Positions 16,000-21,497 of a DNA stretch of 22,028 nucleotides are shown one piece after another. The position numbers and the translations under genes were made by a program. Position 1 is the first letter of the stretch; each line of letters begins with the position of its first letter. The stretch is taken from positions 1 to 22,028 of the IMG/VR virus record IMGVR_UViG_3300009526_000071; one strand, written 5' to 3'. The DNA is from a virus. Under the pieces are notes generated by a model. The model was not told the origin of the DNA. It did not search any database and saw nothing but the letters and a program-made list of their open reading frames with translations.

Positions 16000-17277
16000 C
16001 TATAAATTTCTTCCATTTTCAAATACATGTTTAATTACTGGGAATCTTAATGAGTACTTTCCATCTTGATTTTTACTCTCCTCAAAGTATTGTACTGTAA
16101 TTGTCTTGCCAACTATCTTTGAGTGGTCATCTCCAAATTCCTTTCTTTGGTCTAGGGAGAAGCCAGAACCAACACCAACAAGATTGCCTTTATGTTCAAC
16201 AGATATACTACTAAGACAGTTGATTGTTTTCTCAACACCTTCTTCTACCACCCTGATGTCTCCATTGGTTGCTCCAGTGACTACGTATTCTGCATCATGC
16301 ATCTTCTTAACCTTTAGAATATCTCTAGATCTTTTACCTCTGTAGTGTGAATTCTTTCTTAGCATTATGCCCTCATAGCCAAGTGACTCAGCCTCATCAA
16401 CCATACTTTGAAATTCAGTTTCATTATCAACTGGTGTTTGTTCTAGTAGTGTTAGTGTCTTTGTAGATTCTAGATCACATCCTTGAAGATTAATATATCT
16501 ATCCTCAAAAGATTTTGTTCCAATCCTAGTATCAAACTCTTCTAGTGTTAGGTAGTCAAATATAACAAATTTTGGATTATCTATTGTATGATTTTTCTTT
16601 CTAATTTGCTTCATTATACCTTGAAAGTCCTCATTGCCATCCTTGTCCATCATGCAAATTTCTCCATCAAGAACAAAGTCTCCTGGAATTTTTGCAACTT
16701 CATCCAATACTCTTTGTAGTGTGTGAAACTCCTTGCCTTGTCTAGAGTGAGCAGATATTTCATCATGTTCTTTCCTTATGATACACCTTACACCATCTAG
16801 CTTTCTTGATCCTAACCATTGATCATTTTCAAAGTCGCAATACTTTGGATCAAACTTTTCTGCAAGTGCAACCTCAAATGTAGGTATACAAAATGGAATG
16901 ACTTTATTTATTGTGCTTGTGTTAGCCCTAAGTTTTAGATCCTTATCAATCATACAGTAAATTATTAAGGCCTCCTTTTCATTATTAAGAATAAGCCCAT
17001 TTACAAGTCTTATTGCATCATGTCCAGTAGCCTTTTTTGATGCTAGCATCTCTAGAACATCTATAATATCATATTTATGCTCCATAAATAAATCATGCCT
17101 CTTGGCACATTGCTTTGATGAGACACCAAATTGCTTAAAGGGGCTATATGTGTAATGTAATGCTAATTGGATTGCAGAAGAATCCTTATACATTTCTAGT
17201 ATTTCTTTTTTAGCATTTCCACTTGTTGTTGCCTGCATCTCTTGTTGGAACTCAGCAATCATTCTTAGTATATTCAT
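16000..17277 (-). CDS. ATP-dependent DNA ligase
   Basis: A 425-residue ligase that seals nicks by adenylating the catalytic Lys. Motif I is SRKLDGVRC with Lys159 and Arg164. LDGEI (203-207), motif III/IIIa FVIFDYL (237-243), motif IV EGIMLR (302-307) and motif V ILKVKK (320-325) are in order. The C-terminal OB-fold follows, with VTGATNGD, GVGSGFS and KTITVQYFEES near its end. The N-terminal ~150 residues are the helical domain typical of phage ligases of this size. Its start is one base after the stop of the nucleotidase gene. It would serve phage DNA replication and repair; the key residues are intact. Confidence 0.93.
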   Translation of the reverse strand: MNILRMIAEFQQEMQATTSGNAKKEILEMYKDSSAIQLALHYTYSPFKQFGVSSKQCAKRHDLFMEHKYDIIDVLEMLASKKATGHDAIRLVNGLILNNEKEALIIYCMIDKDLKLRANTSTINKVIPFCIPTFEVALAEKFDPKYCDFENDQWLGSRKLDGVRCIIRKEHDEISAHSRQGKEFHTLQRVLDEVAKIPGDFVLDGEICMMDKDGNEDFQGIMKQIRKKNHTIDNPKFVIFDYLTLEEFDTRIGTKSFEDRYINLQGCDLESTKTLTLLEQTPVDNETEFQSMVDEAESLGYEGIMLRKNSHYRGKRSRDILKVKKMHDAEYVVTGATNGDIRVVEEGVEKTINCLSSISVEHKGNLVGVGSGFSLDQRKEFGDDHSKIVGKTITVQYFEESKNQDGKYSLRFPVIKHVFENGRNL

Positions 17278-17278
17278 A

Positions 17279-17764
17279 TTACTTTTTTATAATTTTTTGT
17301 ACAACAGTATTTGTAGTTAGTATTTCAACTATAGCATTCCAATCTAGATCCTTTTGGCCAAAGTGAAAGAAGTGTCCTTTGAAGTCCTTTTGACCTCTGT
17401 ATGTAGTGTCATCAATGAGTACATCTCCCATAAGAAGATCCTTTCTATGAGTTAAGAACATCTTTCTTTTAAGAGCTGGGAAGTGTTCTTCAATCCAGTT
17501 TCTTTTTTGACCCCAAGCATCTGGATTATTCCAGGGTGGAGTAGTAGCAATAAATACATCGTATCCAACTTCTATAAACTTTGCAACTGCATCCTTTGCT
17601 CCTGGCATCACCTCAAAGGTGCTAAAGTCTAAGACTTCATCTGGTTTAATATTACCTAAGTCCATTGGTAACTTTTCCTTTAGTGTTTTAGCTGCCTTTT
17701 CAAAGTTGGCAAGGACACCATCCATGTCTATAAATATAGTTAATTTGTCTTTAGCGTTTGTCAT
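17279..17764 (-). CDS. HAD-family 5'(3')-deoxyribonucleotidase-like phosphatase
   Basis: The 161-residue protein starts with the HAD motif I DMDGVLANFEKA (Asp13 nucleophile, Asp15), typical of the NT5C 5'(3')-nucleotidase family. Motif II is FIATTPPW (71-78), the motif III Lys is in THRKDLL, and motif IV is LIDDT with Asp118-Asp119. This family removes phosphate from dNMPs and could balance the nucleotide pool during phage DNA synthesis. Length matches the bacterial and phage members. The coupled DNA ligase downstream fits a DNA metabolism pair. Confidence 0.88.
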   Translation of the reverse strand: MTNAKDKLTIFIDMDGVLANFEKAAKTLKEKLPMDLGNIKPDEVLDFSTFEVMPGAKDAVAKFIEVGYDVFIATTPPWNNPDAWGQKRNWIEEHFPALKRKMFLTHRKDLLMGDVLIDDTTYRGQKDFKGHFFHFGQKDLDWNAIVEILTTNTVVQKIIKK

Positions 17765-17769
17765 AAGTA

Positions 17770-18009
17770 TTATATTTTAATGTGAGATCTTCTAAGTGTG
17801 TAGTCCCATAATGAACCAGTATCATCATCCTCATCAACAAGGTTTTCAATAGCTTGTATGTAGTGAGGTAGCAATGAGTGTAATTTTTCTAGATCAACAG
17901 AGTTCCAGTATCCAAATCGAATTGTCAATTGATCTCTTGTTTGAGCTCCGATCTCTATAGGTCCTAGTTCCTTGTCTATTTCTCTTAGTGTTGAAAAATG
18001 TATCCGCAT
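17770..18009 (-). CDS. Small protein of unknown function, 79 aa
   Basis: I chose ATG 18009 (MRIHFSTLREIDKELGP), which follows the previous stop by one base; a longer version from ATG 18045 would overlap the previous gene by 35 bases. The protein has a helical N-terminus, a beta part (RDQLTIRFGYWNS) and a helix (LEKLHSLLPHYIQAIENL) followed by an acidic tail. No family recognised. It ends 5 bases before the nucleotidase gene. Confidence 0.65.
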   Translation of the reverse strand: MRIHFSTLREIDKELGPIEIGAQTRDQLTIRFGYWNSVDLEKLHSLLPHYIQAIENLVDEDDDTGSLWDYTLRRSHIKI

Positions 18010-18010
18010 A

Positions 18011-18700
18011 TTATTGTATGTTTTCAGATTCATTAGCCATTTCATTGTCTAGAGCCTTAGAGCATTCAACAGTTGATCCTGTGAATGGAGATAAATACGA
18101 TGTAACTATAACTGGTTCTGGTGTTGCTTTCTTGTATTTAGGGTTTGAATAGTTAGGATTAGCTACCTTTTCAAGTTCATCAGTTAGTTGATCCTCATAG
18201 CAATCATATGTGTTATATACTGAACCATAATAATATTCGTTAGGGAAGCCAACCATCATAGCACCACAACTAGCTCCATAAGAGATATTTTCTTCCATTT
18301 GAGGAACAAGTCCATCATGTTTCATTTCCCCATAACATTCATGTAGTTGCCAATTAGGCATATTTTCCAGATCATTCTTAAAGTCATCATTAACATCTTC
18401 TATAGTAAAACCGGATCCATAACCTGTGAAGCTAATAGCTTTAGATAATTTAGCAAGGTGGGAGTCATCCTCTGAGGTAAATGATGCATCATGGAAAAAG
18501 CTTAGACCTTTTTGGTCTTCCTCTAGGTTATTTTCCCATGTGATAGAAGCATTCTTTAGTGCCTTTTCCCAGATACTTAAGATGGTTGATTTTAATACCT
18601 CAGCAACCTTATCGTTGTGATCATACATTGCAGATGAATGAGGTTTAGTAATTTGGATTCCATATTGAAAGGTTGGAGCCTTTTTGCTTAGTTTAGCCAT
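18011..18700 (-). CDS. Unknown soluble protein, 229 aa
   Basis: No family recognised. It starts MAKLSKKAPTFQYGIQITKPHSS and is acidic and aromatic-rich later on, with a Tyr-dense stretch (FPNEYYYGSVYNTYDCYED, about 152-170) and six Cys/His-containing short motifs but no clear metal site. No signal peptide or membrane segment. The gene follows one copy of the 42-bp promoter-like repeat with an A-rich leader (AACAAATAACAAAATG), so it probably heads a transcript that continues through the nucleotidase and ligase genes. Confidence 0.7.
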   Translation of the reverse strand: MAKLSKKAPTFQYGIQITKPHSSAMYDHNDKVAEVLKSTILSIWEKALKNASITWENNLEEDQKGLSFFHDASFTSEDDSHLAKLSKAISFTGYGSGFTIEDVNDDFKNDLENMPNWQLHECYGEMKHDGLVPQMEENISYGASCGAMMVGFPNEYYYGSVYNTYDCYEDQLTDELEKVANPNYSNPKYKKATPEPVIVTSYLSPFTGSTVECSKALDNEMANESENIQ

Positions 18701-18703
18701 TTT

Positions 18704-18745
18704 GTTATTTGTTAGTTGTTATTATTTATATATAAATATAATCAA
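18704..18745 (-). repeat. 42-bp direct repeat, copy 1, with TATAAATA palindrome
   Basis: This 42-bp segment is identical to 19314-19355. It contains the 16-bp perfect palindrome TATTTATATATAAATA (18723-18738), which gives TATAAATA on both strands, and TTGATTATATT on the minus strand (18735-18745). It lies directly before the 229-residue gene, so it is best read as a promoter cassette rather than a passive repeat. Confidence 0.85.
18723..18730 (-). promoter_or_regulatory. Candidate late promoter TATAAATA
   Basis: Minus-strand TATAAATA 23 bases before ATG 18700, identical to the T4 late core and inside the 42-bp repeat. The gp55-like sigma in this window is the likely reader. TTGATTATATT just upstream (18735-18745) may be a second, overlapping promoter, with AAATTT at 18762-18767. 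Confidence 0.45.
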
Positions 18746-18788
18746 TTCTCCCGTAGGACTTAAATTTATTTCGCGTTATTTTTAGAAA

Positions 18789-18797
18789 GTTATTAAC
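18789..18797. promoter_or_regulatory. GTTA-T-TAAC operator-like site
   Basis: GTTATTAAC is an inverted repeat of GTTA around one central base. It overlaps the stop of the SWIM-finger gene and lies in a 15-base stretch (18786-18800) identical to 19407-19421. It might be a repressor site or a remnant of repeat spread; function unproven. Confidence 0.25.
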
Positions 18798-19098
18798 AAT
18801 CTGCAATGCTAAGTTCCTCTTGGAGCTTTTTAGAGTGCTTACATGAGCCCCTGAATCTACCACCTGGACAATCACAGCTTAATGTATTTCCCCTTTTGGT
18901 AATGGTATATGTATCACCTCTAGAACCAATAGCATGATACGTTAGAGTCTTTATACTAGCCATTGGGTTAATATGTTCTACATCATCAAATGATATATGA
19001 TCCTCTACTGGTGTCCAGCCAGGCATAAGATATTTCTGGCCATTAATAGTTGTAAAGCATGGTGCGAACTGGTGTACTAATTTGTATTTCCTTTCCAT
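18793..19098 (-). CDS. SWIM zinc-finger protein, 101 aa
   Basis: The C-terminal third has TYTITKRGNTLSCDCPGGRFRGSCKHSKKL split around the SWIM signature C-x-C-x(n)-C-x-H: Cys75, Cys77, Cys86 and His88. SWIM domains bind DNA or proteins, for example in Rad51-pathway partners and SWI2/SNF2 proteins. Here the domain stands alone behind a short N-terminal part with beta strands (YKLVHQFAPCFTTINGQKYL). Its start at 19098 lies just after the preceding small gene. A DNA-processing accessory role is likely but not shown. Confidence 0.8.
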   Translation of the reverse strand: MERKYKLVHQFAPCFTTINGQKYLMPGWTPVEDHISFDDVEHINPMASIKTLTYHAIGSRGDTYTITKRGNTLSCDCPGGRFRGSCKHSKKLQEELSIADC

Positions 19099-19107
19099 AT
19101 ACTATGT

Positions 19108-19299
19108 CTAGACAAATACATCACATCCTGAGTTCTCCCATTCTGTAATATGATTAAGAACCTCCTCTATCTCATGGGTGTCCTTATTAAATGATTCAGC
19201 CTTGTCTTCTATTTCAACTCCTTCGAAGACTATAATTGGAGTAATATCCATTCCTCTATCGAAATTGATCTTGATTGTTGTTTCTTGGTAAATGTCCAT
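19108..19299 (-). CDS. Small acidic protein of unknown function, 63 aa
   Basis: A short acidic protein (MDIYQETTIKINFDRGMDIT...) with a beta-strand start, a middle of Glu/Asp-rich helix and a hydrophobic end (WENSGCDVFV). No motif recognised. It is the first gene after the second copy of the 42-bp promoter-like repeat and ends 9 bases before the SWIM-finger gene, so the two are probably transcribed together. Confidence 0.6.
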   Translation of the reverse strand: MDIYQETTIKINFDRGMDITPIIVFEGVEIEDKAESFNKDTHEIEEVLNHITEWENSGCDVFV

Positions 19300-19313
19300 A
19301 TTTTTATATATTA

Positions 19314-19355
19314 GTTATTTGTTAGTTGTTATTATTTATATATAAATATAATCAA
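19314..19355 (-). repeat. 42-bp direct repeat, copy 2, with TATAAATA palindrome
   Basis: Identical to 18704-18745, including the palindrome TATTTATATATAAATA (19333-19348) and TTGATTATATT (19345-19355, minus). AAATTT lies at 19372-19377, the same distance upstream as in copy 1 although the sequence between is not conserved. It precedes the 63-residue acidic gene, and minus-strand TATAAATA (19333-19340) is 34 bases before its ATG. Confidence 0.85.
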
Positions 19356-19397
19356 AAATACGCAAGAAAAAAAATTTCTCACGTACAAATCTAGATT

Positions 19398-19420
19398 GTT
19401 ATTAACAAAGTTATTAACAA
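19398..19420. promoter_or_regulatory. Two tandem GTTATTAACAA sites
   Basis: GTTATTAACAA occurs at 19398-19408 and 19410-19420, 12 bases apart. Each has a GTTA-N-TAAC inverted repeat. They lie just downstream of the 27-residue ORF and upstream of the promoter-like repeat (copy 2), where a regulator could act on the 63-residue/SWIM transcript. Operator function is inference. Confidence 0.3.
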
Positions 19421-19423
19421 TAA

Positions 19424-19507
19424 TTATATGATACTAAGTAAGAACACAGTTACCATTAACAAGATATATAAAACATTCGAAATGTCTTTCTTAGCTTTTG
19501 TTTCCAT
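19424..19507 (-). CDS. Tiny single-TM peptide, 27 aa
   Basis: An ATG at 19507 opens 27 codons to a TAA: a charged start METKAKKDIS, then a hydrophobic segment NVLYILLMVTVFLLSII that ends at the stop. The layout (Lys-rich head, 17-residue hydrophobic tail) is what a tail-anchored or small membrane peptide needs and is unlikely to arise by chance in AT-rich DNA with such clean polarity. It fills an otherwise empty 268-base gap. No ribosome site is seen, only an A/T-rich leader. Function unknown. Confidence 0.45.
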   Translation of the reverse strand: METKAKKDISNVLYILLMVTVFLLSII

Positions 19508-19539
19508 ATTAATAAATAACTGTGTGCATACTATTGATG

Positions 19540-19567
19540 GTTAACTTAGTGTTAACTTTTGGTTAAA
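19540..19567. promoter_or_regulatory. Three 11-bp-spaced GTTAA(C/A) units
   Basis: GTTAAC at 19540, GTTAAC at 19551 and GTTAAA at 19562 repeat every 11 bases, close to one helical turn, so all would face one side of the DNA. They lie between the DUF4494 stop and the 27-residue ORF. A protein-binding site or a simple tandem repeat are both possible. Confidence 0.3.
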
Positions 19568-19759
19568 TTAAAGTACTTTAACTACATCAGACTTCTTAAC
19601 TTCTGTTACTTCAAATTCTGTAGTGTCACCTTCAAACTCTTTATTGATGATAGCTTCTGCATCTGTTACTGATACACCTTCTACTAAATAAACTTCTCTA
19701 ATCCACTTTACACCTTTGCCGGTGTCTGTTGCAATCTTTACTTTTGCTAAATAATACAT
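19568..19759 (-). CDS. DUF4494-like small protein, 63 aa
   Basis: The 63 residues follow the DUF4494 pattern known mainly from Bacteroidota and their phages: an opening strand YYLAKVKIATDT, then VKWIREVYLVEGVSVTDAEAII, then FEVTEVKKSDVVKVL with the closing VTEVKK strand. The family is usually longer (around 150 residues or less) and has no known function; this copy is short but has start, core and closing strand. Leader is A-rich (AAAAAGAAAAACAATATG) without Shine-Dalgarno, in line with Bacteroidota translation. Family call is from recall of the pattern, not a search. Confidence 0.65.
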   Translation of the reverse strand: MYYLAKVKIATDTGKGVKWIREVYLVEGVSVTDAEAIINKEFEGDTTEFEVTEVKKSDVVKVL

Positions 19760-19781
19760 ATTGTTTTTCTTTTTGTTTTTG

Positions 19782-19892
19782 TTAATAATATCTTCTTCGT
19801 TCTTTTGATTTGCTCAATTGAGCTAATAGCTGTTCGCAAACATCAATCGTAATCTTGTCTGCGTAATATAAATCATATATTAGTCTACTCAT
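19782..19892 (-). CDS. Tiny ORF overlapping the preceding one, 36 aa
   Basis: ATG 19892 sits inside the last codons of the 42-residue ORF (ATGAGTAG, 8-base overlap) and opens 36 codons: MSRLIYDLYYADKITIDVCE, then a helix QLLAQLSKSKERRRYY. The overlap style matches the translational coupling of the phage's real genes. No family recognised. Confidence 0.45.
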   Translation of the reverse strand: MSRLIYDLYYADKITIDVCEQLLAQLSKSKERRRYY

Positions 19893-20013
19893 ATCTTTTG
19901 CTTTTATGTTTTGACTTACGATTATACTTCTTCTTATTTTTTACAGGAGTAGGAGTCTTCAATGCCTCCCAAATCTCTTGTATGGTCAGTGTGACCCATT
20001 TTAGTTTGTTCAT
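19885..20013 (-). CDS. Tiny basic protein, 42 aa
   Basis: A 42-codon ORF from ATG 20013: an amphipathic start (MNKLKWVTLTIQEIWEALK), a TPTPV turn, then a strongly basic tail (KNKKKYNRKSKHKSKRYE). It has an A-rich leader (AATACAAAATG) and a TTTGTTATATTA promoter-like element 23 bases upstream. A DNA- or RNA-binding peptide is possible from charge alone. Confidence 0.5.
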   Translation of the reverse strand: MNKLKWVTLTIQEIWEALKTPTPVKNKKKYNRKSKHKSKRYE

Positions 20014-20035
20014 TTTGTATTTAATTATTTACTTA

Positions 20036-20047
20036 TAATATAACAAA
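20036..20047 (-). promoter_or_regulatory. Candidate promoter element TTTGTTATATTA
   Basis: Minus-strand TTTGTTATATTA in the gap after the CHU_C gene, 23 bases before ATG 20013. It is identical to 11940-11951 and related to TTGATTATATT before three other genes; the TTG is 33 bases before the ATG, as at 15961. It probably starts the small-gene transcript. Confidence 0.4.
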
Positions 20048-20072
20048 TTTTATTGATATATGAAAACTTTTA

Positions 20073-21146
20073 TTAATAAAAAACTGTCACATATCCATTT
20101 ACCTCATAGACTTCAGTTGGGTTATATTTTATAGCTTTAATTGTATATACATATACTCCATTAGCTACATCTGCATCCCACACATCATTTGAACTAGCAC
20201 TAATCCAAACCAAGCCACCCCACCTATTGTATATTCTAACTTCCCATCCATCCCAACAATTGTCCGCTAGCACTTGCCAAGTATCATTCCATCCATCTCC
20301 ATTTGGAGTCACAGCATTTGGAGCATATATAGACGTCTCATCACAAGTGCTTTGTGCACAAGGTAGTCCTGTTTCACAATCCATATACTGAGTTAGTGTG
20401 TGAAATTGTGTAATTGTATCTACCTGATATATGAATTCATATACTACTAGCTCATTGTATATTGTATCTGTAACATAATATATTATTGTGTCTACTATAA
20501 CAATATATTCAACTTCAACTAATGTAATAGTGTCTGTAATATAAGTAGGCACATCAACATAAACAGTATCACATGCAGGTAGTGCACAAGTAATAACTGT
20601 ATTGTTATCTAAGTTAACATCAGGATAATTTTGAGTTTGATTTCCGATATTCGGGTTTACTGCCCAACCACCGACATCTGTTGTAGCCGTTTGAGATAAA
20701 TTAATCTGCCATATAGCAAGCTCCATACATAGAGTATCATTGGCAAGCATTTCGGCCCAACAATCATTTGTGTTAGATCCTGAATCATACACATTGGCAC
20801 TCCAACTGTCTCCATCCTCTAAGACTTGATTTCCAAATAGAGTAAACACCTTAAATGTCCAACCTGGATGATTAGTTGTTCCAGTGCATCCCCAATTATA
20901 ATCTAGGCCTGGTGAGTGCAGTCCTAAAACTATATGGCTAACAGTTGTGTTATTATTTATATGAGGGCTAGCACTGTTGTCACAAGTATTGCCGACATTT
21001 GTAAATTCATTGCAGCCACAGTTTTCAGTATTGATAGCTTCAATAGTAATATCTCCAGTTGCTGCATTCCAGCTACTGATCTCTACATCACATTGTGCAG
21101 ATGTAATAGGTGCCCAAAGGGCTAGTAAGTAAATTAGTTTTCGCAT
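20073..21146 (-). CDS. Secreted protein with T9SS type B (CHU_C) sorting domain, 357 aa
   Basis: Residues 1-18 (MRKLIYLLALWAPITSAQ) are a Sec signal peptide with the SA|Q cleavage style of Bacteroidota. Residues 19-190 are a Cys- and Trp-rich ectodomain of unknown family. Residues 193-252 hold a beta stalk of repeated DT(I/V)-Y units (DTVYVDV, TDTITLVEV, VDTIIYYV, TDTIYNEL, VDTITQF). Residues 272-355 are the CHU_C/gliding-motility C-terminal domain: IYAPNAVTPNGDGWNDTW, WEVRIYNRWGGLVW, VWDADVANGVYVYTIKA, and a closing GYVTVF strand. This domain targets cargo to the type IX secretion system and the cell surface. Its ATG lies inside the last codons of the 120-residue gene (13-base overlap). It could coat the infected cell or join the virion; which is unknown. 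Confidence 0.9.
   Translation of the reverse strand: MRKLIYLLALWAPITSAQCDVEISSWNAATGDITIEAINTENCGCNEFTNVGNTCDNSASPHINNNTTVSHIVLGLHSPGLDYNWGCTGTTNHPGWTFKVFTLFGNQVLEDGDSWSANVYDSGSNTNDCWAEMLANDTLCMELAIWQINLSQTATTDVGGWAVNPNIGNQTQNYPDVNLDNNTVITCALPACDTVYVDVPTYITDTITLVEVEYIVIVDTIIYYVTDTIYNELVVYEFIYQVDTITQFHTLTQYMDCETGLPCAQSTCDETSIYAPNAVTPNGDGWNDTWQVLADNCWDGWEVRIYNRWGGLVWISASSNDVWDADVANGVYVYTIKAIKYNPTEVYEVNGYVTVFY
21111..21146 (-). repeat. Duplicated signal-peptide segment, copy 1 (36 bp)
   Basis: These 36 bases, the 5' end of the CHU_C gene, match 21461-21496, the 5' end of the 120-residue gene, at all but a few positions; an 18-base core (AATTTACTTACTAGCCCT on the minus strand) is identical. The duplicated part encodes the hydrophobic core of the signal peptide (LIYLLALWAP). 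It suggests duplication or recombination at the signal-peptide segment. Confidence 0.75.
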
Positions 21147-21496
21147 TGTGTTCCATAATTTTGTAAGATTAATAATAGGTCATTCAAATCAGTAGTACCA
21201 TTCTGATCTATATCAGTTGGGCATTCTATTTGAATACAGGAAGCATATGCAGGGTGTTCTGTAAGTAATGGATAGGCAAACCCATCTCCATTTAGAACAA
21301 ATGCTGTACCAATGTCGGCACATAGTATGATGGTATAACCACCAATTGGCAAATCAAACCAATGTAGAAGACCTTCACAGTCTTGGTATTGGTATTGAGT
21401 GTATTGTGTAGCTCCAACTGATGTGAATACATGTTGGTTACATTGGGCGTAAGTAGCCGGTGCCCATAGGGCTAGTAAGTAAATTAACTTTTTCAT
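21134..21496 (-). CDS. Secreted small protein with dockerin/EF-hand-like loop, 120 aa
   Basis: Residues 1-18 (MKKLIYLLALWAPATYAQ) are a Sec signal peptide almost identical to that of the next gene. Residues 19-90 form a Tyr/Cys-containing ectodomain of unknown family. The C-terminus is CPTDIDQNGTTDLNDLLLIL then QNYGTQC: a calcium-loop pattern D95-x-D97-x-N99-x3-D103 with D106, flanked by Cys92 and Cys118, as in the type I dockerin-like repeats often seen at the ends of secreted Bacteroidota proteins. Only one repeat is present, whereas true dockerins have two. The ATG is one base after the CCA of the tRNA, so no ribosome site outside the tRNA exists. Confidence 0.75.
   Translation of the reverse strand: MKKLIYLLALWAPATYAQCNQHVFTSVGATQYTQYQYQDCEGLLHWFDLPIGGYTIILCADIGTAFVLNGDGFAYPLLTEHPAYASCIQIECPTDIDQNGTTDLNDLLLILQNYGTQCEN
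21461..21496 (-). repeat. Duplicated signal-peptide segment, copy 2 (36 bp)
   Basis: The partner of 21111-21146. It starts at the ATG of the 120-residue gene and encodes its signal-peptide core. Differences from copy 1 are near the ATG and in one base of the Trp-Ala-Pro codons. Confidence 0.75.
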
Positions 21497-21497
21497 A

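Noticed and set aside
18009-18045. Longer form of the 79-residue protein from ATG 18045
   Set aside because: It would overlap the previous gene by 35 bases, while ATG 18009 fits the 1-base spacing seen elsewhere in the window.
20068-20081. TTTTATTAATAAAA palindrome at the end of the CHU_C gene as terminator
   Set aside because: The stem is pure A/T, very weak, and overlaps the stop codon without a following T run on the minus strand.
21090-21146. Lipoprotein signal for the CHU_C protein (Cys after SAQ)
   Set aside because: Gln directly before the Cys breaks the lipobox; cleavage before Gln as in other Bacteroidota exported proteins fits better.
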